DNA of 64,000 nucleotides from Rhodanobacteraceae bacterium (GTDB lineage Bacteria > Pseudomonadota > Gammaproteobacteria > Xanthomonadales > Rhodanobacteraceae), in assembly GCA_004299705.1 (NCBI GenBank), contig SCQS01000034.1, positions 113,677 through 177,676 on the forward strand, in the 5' to 3' direction. The notes under the pieces are model-generated. The model ran no database searches. It was not told the DNA's origin and saw only the letters and a list, made by a program, of their open reading frames with translations. Both the position numbers and the translations under genes were made by a program. Shown one piece after another: positions 46,864 through 56,001 of the stretch; position 1 is the first letter of the stretch, and the number at the start of each line of letters is the position of its first letter.

Positions 46864-49236
46864 ATGACAGACATCCTTCGTATCCGCAAAGCCGCCGTGC
46901 TGGGCGCCGGCGTAATGGGCGCGCAGATCGCCGCGCACCTCACCAACGCCGGCATCGAAACCGTGCTGTTCGACCTCGCCGCCAAGGAGGGGCCAAAGAA
47001 CGGCATTGCGGTCAAAGCCATCCAGCACTTGGGCAAACTGTCGCCCGCCCCGCTGGCCGTGAAGGATCTGGCCGCCGCGATCACCCCCGCCGACTACGAC
47101 GAAAACCTTGTGGAGTTGAAGGATTGCGATTTCGTGATCGAAGCCATCGCCGAACGGATGGACTGGAAACTCGACCTTTACAAGAAAGTCGCGGCCCACA
47201 TTCCCGCGCACACGATCCTCGCATCGAACACGTCCGGTCTTTCGATCAACCAGTTAGCCGAAGCGCTGCCGGAAAACCTGCGCCACCGCTTCCTCGGCGT
47301 GCACTTCTTCAACCCGCCGCGCTACATGCACCTGGTCGAGGTGATCCCCGGCAAGGCCACCGACCGCAAGCTGCTGGAAGGCCTGGAAGCTTTCCTCACT
47401 TCGACGCTCGGCAAGGGCGTGGTGTTTGCCAAGGACACGCCGAACTTCATCGGCAATCGCATCGGCGTGTTCTCGATGCTGGCGACGATGTACCACACCA
47501 CGCAATACAAACTCGGTTTCGACGTGGTCGACGCGCTGACCGGCCCCGCGATCGGACGGCCGAAGTCGGCCACCTATCGTACCGCCGACGTGGTGGGCCT
47601 CGACACCATGGCGCACGTCATCAAGACTATGGCCGATACCCTGCCCGACGACCCGTGGCACGCGCACTTCAAGTCGCCCGTGTGGCTCGCCGCTCTGATC
47701 GAGAAAGGCGCGCTGGGCGCGAAAGTCGGTGCGGGTTTCTATCGCAAGGCCGGCAAGGAAATCCAGGTGCTGGATCTTGCCAAGCAGGATTACCGTACGG
47801 CCGAACAGAAAGCCTCGGATGAGGTTTCGGCCATCCTCGCCGTCAAGAATCCCACCGAAAAATTTGCCAAGCTGCGCGCGTCGAACGACCCGCAGGCGCA
47901 ATTCCTGTGGGCCTGCTTCCGCGACCTGTTCCACTACACGGCGTATCACCTGGAATCAATCGCCGACACCGCGCGCGACGTCGACTTCGCGATCCGCTGG
48001 GGTTACGGCTGGAAACTCGGCCCGTTCGAGACGTGGCAGGCCGCGGACTGGCAAGCCGTCGCCAAGGCGATCGCCGAAGACATTGCCGCCGGCAAGGCCA
48101 TGAGCCGCGCACCCTTGCCTACGTGGGTCAGCGACGGCCGAAAGGGCGTGCACCATGCCGACGGTTCGTATTCGCCGCGCGAAAAGAAAGACATCCCGCG
48201 TTCGTCCGCGCCCGTTTACCGACGCCAGTTGTTCCCCGATGCGTTGATCGGCGAGAGGTTCGACAACGGCACCACGGTGTGGGAGAACGCTGGCATCCGC
48301 CTGTGGACGCTCGGCAACGACGACGTAGGCATCGTCAGTTTCAAGACCAAGATGTGCACCTTCGACGATGCGGTGCTGGATGGCATCCAGCATGCGGTCG
48401 GGTTGGCCGAGCAGAAACTCAAGGCGCTTGTTGTCTGGCAAACCGGCCCGGTGTTCTCGGCCGGCGCCAACCTGAAAGGCGTGCTGGCGCTGCTGAAGGA
48501 AGGCAAGGTTTCGCAACTCGAAGCGATGATCGCCAACTTCCAGCGCGCGACCATGCGCGTGCAACATGGCCTCGTGCCCACGGTCGCCGCGGTGCGCGGG
48601 CTGTGCCTCGGTGGCGGCTGCGAATTGCAGATGCACAGCGCACGTACCGTCGCCGCGCTGGAAAGCTACATCGGGCTTGTCGAAGCCGGCGTGGGCCTGT
48701 TGCCTGCGGGCGGCGGCCTGAAGGAGATCGCCGAACGCTGCGCGCGCGCGGCGGCGCCGGGCGTCGATCCGTTCGACCACGTCAAGCGTTACTTCGAAAC
48801 CGTGGCGATGGCCAAGGCGTCGGGCAGCGCGATCGAAGCCAAACAACTCGGCTATCTGCGCGAAACCGACGTGGTGGTGTTCAACGCCAACGAACTTTTG
48901 TACGTGGCGAAGAACGTGGCCGCGTCGCTGGCAGAGTCCGGCTGGCGGCCGCCGCTGCCGCAGGCCACGCACGTTTCCGGCGACGTCGGCACCGCCACCA
49001 TCAAGGCGCAGCTCGTGAACATGCTGGCCGGACGTTTCATTTCCGAACACGACATGGAAATCGCCACCCGCATCGCCGACACCCTGTGCGGCGGCAGCAT
49101 CGAACGCGGCAGCACGGTGGATGCGCAGTGGCTGCTCGACCTCGAACGCCACCACTTCATGGAACTGGCGCAGATGCCCAAGACCCAGGACCGCATCGCG
49201 CACACCATGACCACCGGCAAACCGCTCAGAAACTAA
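46864..49236 (+). CDS. 3-hydroxyacyl-CoA dehydrogenase/enoyl-CoA hydratase (FadB-like, dehydrogenase first)
   Basis: A 790-residue bifunctional beta-oxidation enzyme. The NAD-binding domain comes first (AAVLGAGVMGAQIAAHL, about residues 10-26; VHFFNPPRYMHLVE near 146), then the C-terminal dehydrogenase domains, and last a crotonase domain (about 540-720) with the oxyanion segment SAGANLK and GGGCELQMHS. The E. coli FadB order is the reverse. The ATG at 46864 begins MTDILRIRKAAVLG; 60 open codons before it lie within a palindromic element. It pairs with the thiolase 116 bp downstream. Confidence 0.93.
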   Translation: MTDILRIRKAAVLGAGVMGAQIAAHLTNAGIETVLFDLAAKEGPKNGIAVKAIQHLGKLSPAPLAVKDLAAAITPADYDENLVELKDCDFVIEAIAERMDWKLDLYKKVAAHIPAHTILASNTSGLSINQLAEALPENLRHRFLGVHFFNPPRYMHLVEVIPGKATDRKLLEGLEAFLTSTLGKGVVFAKDTPNFIGNRIGVFSMLATMYHTTQYKLGFDVVDALTGPAIGRPKSATYRTADVVGLDTMAHVIKTMADTLPDDPWHAHFKSPVWLAALIEKGALGAKVGAGFYRKAGKEIQVLDLAKQDYRTAEQKASDEVSAILAVKNPTEKFAKLRASNDPQAQFLWACFRDLFHYTAYHLESIADTARDVDFAIRWGYGWKLGPFETWQAADWQAVAKAIAEDIAAGKAMSRAPLPTWVSDGRKGVHHADGSYSPREKKDIPRSSAPVYRRQLFPDALIGERFDNGTTVWENAGIRLWTLGNDDVGIVSFKTKMCTFDDAVLDGIQHAVGLAEQKLKALVVWQTGPVFSAGANLKGVLALLKEGKVSQLEAMIANFQRATMRVQHGLVPTVAAVRGLCLGGGCELQMHSARTVAALESYIGLVEAGVGLLPAGGGLKEIAERCARAAAPGVDPFDHVKRYFETVAMAKASGSAIEAKQLGYLRETDVVVFNANELLYVAKNVAASLAESGWRPPLPQATHVSGDVGTATIKAQLVNMLAGRFISEHDMEIATRIADTLCGGSIERGSTVDAQWLLDLERHHFMELAQMPKTQDRIAHTMTTGKPLRN

Positions 49237-49243
49237 AGCAGTT

Positions 49244-49322
49244 GTCCGCAAATGAACGCAAAGAACGCAAATAAGAGCAAAGCAAATCTTTTATTCGCGT
49301 TCATTTGCGTTCATTCGCGGAC
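49244..49322. repeat. Long imperfect hairpin element, family B, between fadB-like and thiolase genes
   Basis: GTCCGCAAATGAACGCAAAG at the left pairs with CGTTCATTCGCGGAC at the right (49308-49322). It closely matches the element at 32636-32705 and leaves 30 bp to the thiolase start. Confidence 0.75.
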
Positions 49323-49352
49323 TGAATCGCTCTTCGCATTTCGGAGAACAAC

Positions 49353-50549
49353 ATGACCAAGCAAGTTCAAGACGCCTACATCGTTGCCACCAAGCGCACA
49401 CCGGTCGGCAAGGCGCCGCGTGGCGTGTTTCGCCACACGCGTCCCGACGACATGCTCGCGCACGTGCTGCGCGAGACACTGGACGAATGCCCCGGCATCG
49501 ACGTCAACCGCATCACTGACGTGGTGGTCGGCTGCGCGATGCCGGAAGCCGAGCAAGGCATGAACGTGGCGCGCATCGGTGCGCTGCTGGCGGGCCTGCC
49601 GGATTCCATCCCAGGCATGACCGTCAATCGCTTTTGCTCGTCCGGCCTGCAATCGGTCGCGATCGCGGCCAACACCATCCGCCTCGGCGAATCCGATCTG
49701 GTGCTCGCGGGCGGCACCGAATCGATGAGCATGGTACCGATGATGGGCTTCCATCCGGTGATGAACCCGGAAATCTTCAAGGACGACAACATCGGCATCG
49801 CCTATGGCATGGGCATCACCGCCGAGAACGTCGCCACGCGCTGGAAGATCAGTCGCGAGGAACAGGATGCGTTCGCGCTGCGCAGCCACCAGCGCGCACT
49901 CGCCGCGCAGGACGCCGGCAACTTCAAGGAAGAAATTGCGCCCTACCCGCTCGACGATCGTTATCCCGATTTGCGCTCACGCGGCGTGAAGGAAGACCGC
50001 CGCGTGATCGAGAACGACGAAGGCCCGCGCCGCGACACCAATGCGGAAGTGCTGGCGAAATTGCGCCCCGTGTTCAAGCGCGACGGCAGCGTCACCGCCG
50101 GCAATTCATCGCAGATGTCCGACGGCGCCGGCGCAGTGCTGCTGGCCAGCGAACAGGCCATCAAGGATTACGGCCTCACCCCGCTCGCGCGCTTCGTCGG
50201 TTTCGCGGTCGCCGGCGTACCGCCGGAGATCATGGGCATCGGTCCCAAGGAAGCCATCCCGAAGGCACTCAAGGCCACCGGCATGAAGCAGGCCGACATA
50301 GAGTGGATCGAGCTCAACGAAGCCTTCGCCGCGCAATCACTCGCGGTCATCAAGGACCTCGGCCTCGATCCCGACAAGGTGAATCCGGAAGGCGGCGCGA
50401 TCGCGCTGGGCCACCCGCTGGGCGCCACCGGTTCCATCCGCATCGCCACCATCGTCCACGGCATGCATCGCCGCAAACAGAAATATGGCATGGTCACCAT
50501 GTGTATCGGCACTGGCATGGGCGCGGCGGGAATTTTCGAGATGGTGTAA
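49353..50549 (+). CDS. Acetyl-CoA C-acyltransferase (thiolase)
   Basis: A 398-residue thiolase cleaving 3-ketoacyl-CoA to acetyl-CoA and a shortened acyl-CoA. The nucleophilic cysteine is in NRFCSSGLQSV (about residues 90-100). The catalytic histidine is in GGAIALGHPLGATG (about 345-358) and the second catalytic cysteine in MCIGTGMGAAG (near 383). The start has GGAGAACAAC before it. With the upstream dehydrogenase/hydratase it forms the beta-oxidation multienzyme pair. Confidence 0.94.
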   Translation: MTKQVQDAYIVATKRTPVGKAPRGVFRHTRPDDMLAHVLRETLDECPGIDVNRITDVVVGCAMPEAEQGMNVARIGALLAGLPDSIPGMTVNRFCSSGLQSVAIAANTIRLGESDLVLAGGTESMSMVPMMGFHPVMNPEIFKDDNIGIAYGMGITAENVATRWKISREEQDAFALRSHQRALAAQDAGNFKEEIAPYPLDDRYPDLRSRGVKEDRRVIENDEGPRRDTNAEVLAKLRPVFKRDGSVTAGNSSQMSDGAGAVLLASEQAIKDYGLTPLARFVGFAVAGVPPEIMGIGPKEAIPKALKATGMKQADIEWIELNEAFAAQSLAVIKDLGLDPDKVNPEGGAIALGHPLGATGSIRIATIVHGMHRRKQKYGMVTMCIGTGMGAAGIFEMV

Positions 50550-50627
50550 AAAAACCTGCACGGACCACACCAACTGCCTCTTCGCTGTTCCGCTTCAACC
50601 CCTGCCTCCTAGTGGAGAGAGGTTTCC

Positions 50628-51089
50628 ATGAAACGATTCAGCGTATTGCTCCCTGCCGCCTCCTTGATACTTTTTGCTGCGATGTCGCCCGCTTTTGCAG
50701 CCACCGACGGCGAGGCGACGATTCTCGATCTTGAACGGCAATTGAGCGTCGCCAGTGTCAATGGCGACATTGCAACGCTGGATCGAATCATGGCCGACGA
50801 CTACATCAGCATCGAGGCAGTCGGCAAGGTCGAAACCAAGGCCGAAGGCATTGAAGAGATCAAATCCGGCGACTGGGTGACCGAAGCAGAACAACCATCA
50901 CGAATGAAAGTGCGGCTGTATGGAAACGTCGCGATCGTTACGGGCCATCTCTCGGTCCGCGACAAGCGCAACGGGAAACCAGGACACCACGAAATCGTCT
51001 TCACCGACGTCTGGGTGAAAAAGCGGGGGCGGTGGCAAGTCGTCAACTACCAAGGCACCTTGATGCCTTCACAATCGGCGGACGACTAG
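50628..51089 (+). CDS. Secreted SnoaL/NTF2-like (DUF4440-type) protein
   Basis: A 153-residue protein with a Sec signal peptide (cleavage near AFA-A, residue 25) and one NTF2-like cone domain: ILDLERQLSVASVNGDIATLDRIMADDYISI, then VRLYGNVAIVTG and the C-terminal RWQVVNYQGT. Such proteins bind small molecules or have unknown roles. An AGAGAGG ribosome site precedes the ATG. No partner gene is evident. Confidence 0.8.
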   Translation: MKRFSVLLPAASLILFAAMSPAFAATDGEATILDLERQLSVASVNGDIATLDRIMADDYISIEAVGKVETKAEGIEEIKSGDWVTEAEQPSRMKVRLYGNVAIVTGHLSVRDKRNGKPGHHEIVFTDVWVKKRGRWQVVNYQGTLMPSQSADD

Positions 51090-51112
51090 AACTCGAACCG
51101 TGGAAGAACTCG

Positions 51113-51181
51113 TAGGGCGGGAGGAACGAAGTGGATCCCGCCGATCGAAAACCTCAACGGCGGGTTGGCACCCGCCCTACC
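51113..51181. repeat. Palindromic element with GTAGGGCGGG/CCCGCCCTAC ends
   Basis: GTAGGGCGGG at the left and CCCGCCCTAC at the right end, with an inner GGATCCCGCC / GGCGGG pair. It lies between two convergent genes and could act as a bidirectional terminator, but has no T-tract. Confidence 0.6.
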
Positions 51182-51188
51182 AAACTCG

Positions 51189-51674
51189 TCAGATCAGCAA
51201 CGCGAGCGCAAACATCCCCAGCATCATGAACGCCACCGCGAGCTTGATCGCGGTGCCGATCAGAAGGCCAATCCAGGTGCCGACGCCAACCTTGGCGGCG
51301 TGCTCGATCGGACTGCCTGAAACCAATTGGCCGATCACGGCGCCGATGAACGGGCCGAGGAAGATGCCGGGGATTCCGAAGAACAAACCCACGATCGTTC
51401 CGATCAAGGCGCCCCAGACAGCCGCCTTGCTGGCACCGTAGCGCTTGGCGCCATAGGTGCCGGAAAGAAAATCGAACACGATCGAGAACGCGGCCAGCAC
51501 GCCGAGGATCACGATCACCCAGACCCTGATCTTCTCGAAGTGCCCCACCCATGCGGCCAGCAGCATGCCGCCGAACATCACCGGGATGCCCGGCAGGTTG
51601 GGCAGGATCGAGCCGACGAAGCCGGCGGCGATGATGATGCCCGCGATGGCGTACCAGAGGATGTTCCAGTCCAT
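51189..51674 (-). CDS. DUF456 family membrane protein
   Basis: A 161-residue inner-membrane protein with about four to five hydrophobic helices and the glycine-rich repeats of DUF456: GFVGSILPNLPGIPVMFGG at about 18-36 and LFFGIPGIFLGPFIGAVIG at about 97-115. The function is unknown. The start at 51674 gives MDWNILWYAIAGIII; the preceding open codons lie in a repeat-rich gap. Confidence 0.85.
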   Translation of the reverse strand: MDWNILWYAIAGIIIAAGFVGSILPNLPGIPVMFGGMLLAAWVGHFEKIRVWVIVILGVLAAFSIVFDFLSGTYGAKRYGASKAAVWGALIGTIVGLFFGIPGIFLGPFIGAVIGQLVSGSPIEHAAKVGVGTWIGLLIGTAIKLAVAFMMLGMFALALLI

Positions 51675-51698
51675 GGGCGCAGGATAGCCGCTCTTCTT

Positions 51699-51816
51699 CC
51701 CCCTTCCGCAGGAAGGGGGACTGAGGAGGATGCGGCTTTTCGCGCGAAGCGCGTGCGGCATCCCCTCGATGTACCTGCAGTCTCAGGTACATCGACCCCC
51801 TTCCTTTGGAAGGGGG
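51699..51816. repeat. Composite hairpin cluster between DUF456 and the GH-D gene
   Basis: Two copies of the hairpin CCCCCTTCC-nnn-GGAAGGGGG (51699-51719 and 51796-51816) flank a third perfect hairpin CGATGTACCTG (51767-51777) / CAGGTACATCG (51784-51794). Confidence 0.75.
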
Positions 51817-51831
51817 TGAACAGTGAACGAC

Positions 51832-53859
51832 CTACTTCTTCGGCGTCAACTGCAACGTCAGCACCTCGAACGGCTGCAGCATGACTGTGACCGGATGGCC
51901 GGCATCCAGCGTCTTCGGCACAGCGTTGCTGCCCGTGTGCCACACGTCGCTGACGTCGAAACTGCGTGCGGCATCCTTCGGCAACTGCAACTGGCGGCCG
52001 ACATCGAGGATCGCCATGCGCGGCTTGTCGTCCGGGTTGCGCAGCGTGATGAATGACTTCGATGGCGACCACGCGGCCCAGCCGTAGACATCCAGCCGCC
52101 CCGGATCGCCACCAATCCAGTGTGTGTCCTCAAGCACGTTGGCGTTGGCGCGCGACCAGTTGGCCGCCTGCGCCAGGGTGTCCCAGTTTTGCGTGGTCAT
52201 CAGCGACGGCGTGATCATCAGGCCCTGCAGGTCGGTGCCGGTCGCGAAGAAGGAATGCACTTCGTTCGCGAAGTCGTGGTCGGGGTCGGTGTTCAGGCCT
52301 ACCGCGTACCTGGCGTAGATGATCCCATGCAGCATCAGCGAGTTCAGCGGGAACAGCGGGCCCTTCTCGACAATGTTGCGATAGGTCTGCTCATCGCGAT
52401 AGGTGATCCACTGCTCGCGTTTGGGGCCGACGCCCGCGAAATTGTGGTCGTAGCCGTCGCGCCAGATCGAATCGGCGTACTTCAGCCAGAACGGCGAGGC
52501 CCAGGTGCCGGTGGTGAGGTTGATGAAGGTGTCCGGCTTGTCGGCACGGATGTCCTTGATCAGCTGGATCGCCGCGGCGAAGTCGCTGTCGAACTGGCTG
52601 CCGGGATACACGCTGTTGACGTTGCCGGTGCCGTCGAACTTGAAGTCGTTGATGCAATCGTCGTTCAGCAGCGTCATCACCACGTGGTGGAAGCGTTCCC
52701 AGTATTTCGGCGCCGACAAAGCCAAGCCGCCATCGACGACGCCGTAGCCCAGCTTGCGCCCGTTGGCGACGCGTTCCAGCCGTGGCTTGCCATAGCCGCC
52801 CCACGGCGACAGCCACACGCCGGGCGCGGCACCGTACTTCGCCGCCGCCTTGCACAACGGCACGAAACCATCGGGGAACCGCGTCTTGCTGAAAGCCCAG
52901 TCGCCTTGGTAGTTGTCCCAGCCATCGTCGAACACGAACGAGTCGATCTTGACGTGGCGCTTCACGGCCAGTTCCTGGCCGAAGGTGTTGATGCGATTCA
53001 GCGCGCCGGCCTCGGTGTACGGTGTGAAGAAGCCGAGGTCGTACCACGATTCGTAGTGCAGGAACGGCCGGTACGGATGCGCGCGTTCGCGTTCGATGTA
53101 ATTGCCGAAGTCACGCCGCATCTGGCCCGTGTGCGCGACGCCGATCACCGCCGAGTACGTCACCGACTGGCCCTTGGGCAGCGGCAGCGTGCGGTCGATC
53201 CACAGCTTGACCTTGCCGCGCCAGGCGTCGGCCTTGGACATCGGGTGCTCGAAGCCCAGCCAGTCGTCGTGCGACACCACCGGCGAACCGTCGACCGAGC
53301 CATCCACGTAGGCATCCGGCGCGTCGGCGCCGAACAGCGACACCTTGGTGATGGGCGCCTCTTCGTCGAGCGCGGTGATCGTGACGATTTCGCGCAGGTA
53401 ATCCGAACCCTTGCGCTGCAACAACTTCCAGTCGACCCGAACATGCCCCTTCGGCCCCAGGAACGTTCCCTCGACCGCCTTGCCGGGGAAGTGCTCGACC
53501 AGGCGCGCAGCCTTGGGGTTCACCGGCAAAGCGACTTCGCGCAGATCGCCCTGCAAACGGAAGTCACCGGTCCCGAGGGTGCTGCCATCCTTGAACGTCA
53601 GCGAAAACGGATCGGTTATCTGCACCTTCGCGTGATGCCAGGCGTCGGTCACACTGAGGGCCGCAAGCCCGGTCTTTCCGGGCGACCAGGTTGCCGCGAT
53701 CACCGAGTTGCCGAAACGCGATGCGCCATGCACGCTGGAAAACGTGGCGGGAGCCGTAGCCGGTGCCACGGCGGTTGCTGCAACCACCACGCCGCTGACC
53801 ATGGCCAGCACCAGCCAACCGATACTTGCACGCACCATGCGCCTGCGATTTGTCGACAT
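51832..53859 (-). CDS. Secreted clan GH-D (melibiase-like) glycosidase candidate
   Basis: A 675-residue exported protein with a signal sequence (about 10-35). The central part looks like a GH27/GH36-type barrel: FVFDDGWDNYQGDW (near residue 307), PGVWLSPWGGYGKP (near 349) and a predicted nucleophile aspartate in NDFKFDGTGN (near 415). A beta-rich N-terminal domain (about 40-260) and a C-terminal beta domain (about 590-675) frame it, as in GH36-like enzymes. I cannot place it in a defined family; related proteins are often labelled alpha-galactosidase or, misleadingly, enterotoxin. The gene stands alone, about 22 kb from the glycan locus. Substrate unknown. Confidence 0.6.
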   Translation of the reverse strand: MSTNRRRMVRASIGWLVLAMVSGVVVAATAVAPATAPATFSSVHGASRFGNSVIAATWSPGKTGLAALSVTDAWHHAKVQITDPFSLTFKDGSTLGTGDFRLQGDLREVALPVNPKAARLVEHFPGKAVEGTFLGPKGHVRVDWKLLQRKGSDYLREIVTITALDEEAPITKVSLFGADAPDAYVDGSVDGSPVVSHDDWLGFEHPMSKADAWRGKVKLWIDRTLPLPKGQSVTYSAVIGVAHTGQMRRDFGNYIERERAHPYRPFLHYESWYDLGFFTPYTEAGALNRINTFGQELAVKRHVKIDSFVFDDGWDNYQGDWAFSKTRFPDGFVPLCKAAAKYGAAPGVWLSPWGGYGKPRLERVANGRKLGYGVVDGGLALSAPKYWERFHHVVMTLLNDDCINDFKFDGTGNVNSVYPGSQFDSDFAAAIQLIKDIRADKPDTFINLTTGTWASPFWLKYADSIWRDGYDHNFAGVGPKREQWITYRDEQTYRNIVEKGPLFPLNSLMLHGIIYARYAVGLNTDPDHDFANEVHSFFATGTDLQGLMITPSLMTTQNWDTLAQAANWSRANANVLEDTHWIGGDPGRLDVYGWAAWSPSKSFITLRNPDDKPRMAILDVGRQLQLPKDAARSFDVSDVWHTGSNAVPKTLDAGHPVTVMLQPFEVLTLQLTPKK

Positions 53860-53938
53860 CCGGACGTTCCGGCAGCGCGGGACTCCCCGCCCGCTAATTG
53901 TGCCGTAAACGCACGTGCCGGGAGTGCGGCAATACCGG

Positions 53939-54715
53939 CTATCGTTTCGATGGAATGAAATCCGTCCGAGCCTGGCGCGACGGCCGCGGCCACGGGCAGA
54001 TCATCGGCACTTCTCGTCGATAGCGGCGGTAGTCTTCGCCGTGCGCGGTGATCAGGTCGCGTTCTTCGAGGAACCGCACGGCGACCAGGATGTATCCCGT
54101 GGTCGCCAGCGCAAACAGCAGGTGTCCGGTCGTCATCCGCGGGGTCGCCCAGAAGGCGATGATGAAACCCAGCATCAGCGGGTGCCGCACGATGCGGTAA
54201 TAGAAACTGTCGACGAATGCCGGCGGCGTGTAGGCGGCACCACGCGCACGCAACCAGACCTGGCGCAGGCCGAGCAGGTCCCAGTGATTGATGATGAAGG
54301 TTCCGCTCAGCACGATCAGCCAGCCGAACGCGGACAACGCATACAGCAACCACCACGCCCAGCCGTGGTCGACGTTCCAGACCACGCCCGGAAGCGGTCG
54401 CCATTGCCAGAACAGCAGGATCAGGGCAAGGCTGCTCATCAGGACGAACGTGCTGCGTTCGGCGGCTTCGGGCAGCCAATTCGCCAGCCAGCGTTTGTAG
54501 CCTCTTCGCGCCATGCCGCTGTGCTGGACCGCGAACAAGCCCAGCAGCGCGAGGTCGACGATCCAGTCGCCGATTGCGCCGGATGCGGGCGGCATGGGCC
54601 GGTCCAGCGTTCTCGGCAGGGGAAGGTCGGCGACGAAACCGATCGCGTACAGGAACGTCAAAAAAAATACGAGATAGCAAATCACGCCGTACAGCAGGAT
54701 CGAGGCGCCGCGCAT
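53939..54715 (-). CDS. mddA: Probable methanethiol S-methyltransferase (MddA-like, isoprenylcysteine methyltransferase fold)
   Basis: A 258-residue integral membrane protein with about six helices. The C-terminal block RIVRHPLMLGFIIAFWATP followed by MTTGHLLFALATTGYIL and FLEERDL is the SAM-binding region of the NnrU/isoprenylcysteine methyltransferase group; this pattern and length are as I remember for MddA, which makes dimethyl sulfide from methanethiol. A general NnrU-like protein is the alternative. The start MRGASILLYGV at 54715 is chosen; the upstream codons overlap the AraC promoter region. It is divergent from the AraC gene with only 56 bp between starts. Confidence 0.6.
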   Translation of the reverse strand: MRGASILLYGVICYLVFFLTFLYAIGFVADLPLPRTLDRPMPPASGAIGDWIVDLALLGLFAVQHSGMARRGYKRWLANWLPEAAERSTFVLMSSLALILLFWQWRPLPGVVWNVDHGWAWWLLYALSAFGWLIVLSGTFIINHWDLLGLRQVWLRARGAAYTPPAFVDSFYYRIVRHPLMLGFIIAFWATPRMTTGHLLFALATTGYILVAVRFLEERDLITAHGEDYRRYRREVPMICPWPRPSRQARTDFIPSKR

Positions 54716-54771
54716 GGCCGTACTCCGAGGAAACGCCGACTCAAGTCTCGGCAGATACTCGCGACGCAACA

Positions 54772-55788
54772 ATGACCTATACTCCGGCGCCCATGCTCGA
54801 AACGCCGATCCGGGCGGCTGCAGGCATGACTACCGATCTGCTTTCCGACGTCCTGACGCTGGTTCGCCTGACTGGCGCGCTGGTTTTCGAAGTCGACCTG
54901 AAAGGGGCTTGGGGCGTCGCCGGGCGTCCGACCGTGGAAAAATTCTCGCCACTACTCCCCACGGGCACGACCCAGGTGATGGCCTTTCATGTCGTTCTGG
55001 AAGGGCGCTGCTGGGTTCGGCATGCCGCGCGGAACTGGTTTGAATTGAGCGCCGGCCATGCCGTGGTCATCACGCAGGGGGATCCCCACGACCTTTGCGA
55101 CCAGCCTGGGCGCGCGCTCGCGTCGTTCGCGCAGATGCTGGGCGAACGCTCGCTGCTGGACGTCAGGCGCATACGGTTCGAAAACGGATCAGGCGAGTCG
55201 ACGAGATTGCTGTGCGGATTCCTGGGTTGCGACCGACGCGCATTCGAACCCTTGTGTCGTTCGCTGCCGCCGTTGTTCGAAGTGAAACTCGGGGCACCCA
55301 TGGACGCGTTGGTGCGCTATGCCGTGACCAACACGCTCGATGACAGCCCCGGTGCGGCGGGTCTGCGCGGACGCCTGGCGGAGCTTCTGTTCCTGTCCGC
55401 GCTGCGTGTCTACATGCGCGACCTGCCGCCGGACGCGACCGGCTGGCTGGCGGGCCTGCGCGATCCGCTGGTCGGGCGCGCGCTGCAGGCGCTGCACGCG
55501 CAACCTTGCCGGCACTGGTCGGTGGATGAACTCGCCGCAAGCATCGCAAGCTCGCGCTCGGTGCTGGCCGAACGCTTCCGCACCATCATCGGCGAGCCGC
55601 CGATGCACTATCTGACGCGATTGCGCATGCAGCTTGCCGCGCGCCGGCTGGACGAGGGGCGCCACAGCATCGCCCGTGTTGCCGACGAGGTCGGCTACGA
55701 CTCCAGCGCCGCCTTCCAGCGCGCGTTCAAACGCTGCTTCGGAATGCCGCCCGCGGCGTGGCGACGGCAACGTACTGCGATGCGGTAA
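54772..55788 (+). CDS. AraC-family transcriptional regulator
   Basis: A 338-residue regulator with an N-terminal cupin-type domain (about 20-195; FHVVLEGRCWVRHA) of the AraC_binding/cupin_6 kind and two C-terminal helix-turn-helix units (about 235-332; WSVDELAASIASSRSVLAERFRTIIGEPPMHYLTRLRMQLA and IARVADEVGYDSSAAFQRAFKRCFGMPPAAWR). It is divergent from the mddA-like gene and may control it, inferred from the shared 56-bp promoter gap. The start ATG 54772 or the internal ATG 54793 are both possible. Confidence 0.87.
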   Translation: MTYTPAPMLETPIRAAAGMTTDLLSDVLTLVRLTGALVFEVDLKGAWGVAGRPTVEKFSPLLPTGTTQVMAFHVVLEGRCWVRHAARNWFELSAGHAVVITQGDPHDLCDQPGRALASFAQMLGERSLLDVRRIRFENGSGESTRLLCGFLGCDRRAFEPLCRSLPPLFEVKLGAPMDALVRYAVTNTLDDSPGAAGLRGRLAELLFLSALRVYMRDLPPDATGWLAGLRDPLVGRALQALHAQPCRHWSVDELAASIASSRSVLAERFRTIIGEPPMHYLTRLRMQLAARRLDEGRHSIARVADEVGYDSSAAFQRAFKRCFGMPPAAWRRQRTAMR

Positions 55789-55966
55789 GGCGCGGATCGT
55801 GCCGCTGTTGCCAAGCTCGCGCGTCCAGCGCTCGCCAGGCAACCCGGCCCTCAGCCACTACCTCGGGCGCCATTCACGCCATCCCTGGCGTCCACCCATC
55901 GCTGCTGTGCAGCTCAGGGCCGCCTGCGGCGTTCGGGCGCGCTCCTGCGCGCCTCGTCACCGGCAC

Positions 55967-55989
55967 GCGAACTGCCCCCGGCAGTTCGC
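55967..55989. terminator. Hairpin between convergent araC-type and oxidoreductase genes
   Basis: Perfect 9-bp arms GCGAACTGC (55967-55975) and GCAGTTCGC (55981-55989) with loop CCCCG, ending 12 bp before the oxidoreductase stop. No strong T-tract. Probable shared transcription end. The rest of the 213-bp gap shows only short GC-rich palindromes. Confidence 0.45.
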
Positions 55990-56001
55990 AAACAGGCCGG
56001 C

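Noticed and set aside
55789..56001. Possible small gene between the AraC gene and the oxidoreductase.
   Set aside because: Only short GC-rich palindromes and no frame with a ribosome site or recognisable sequence.
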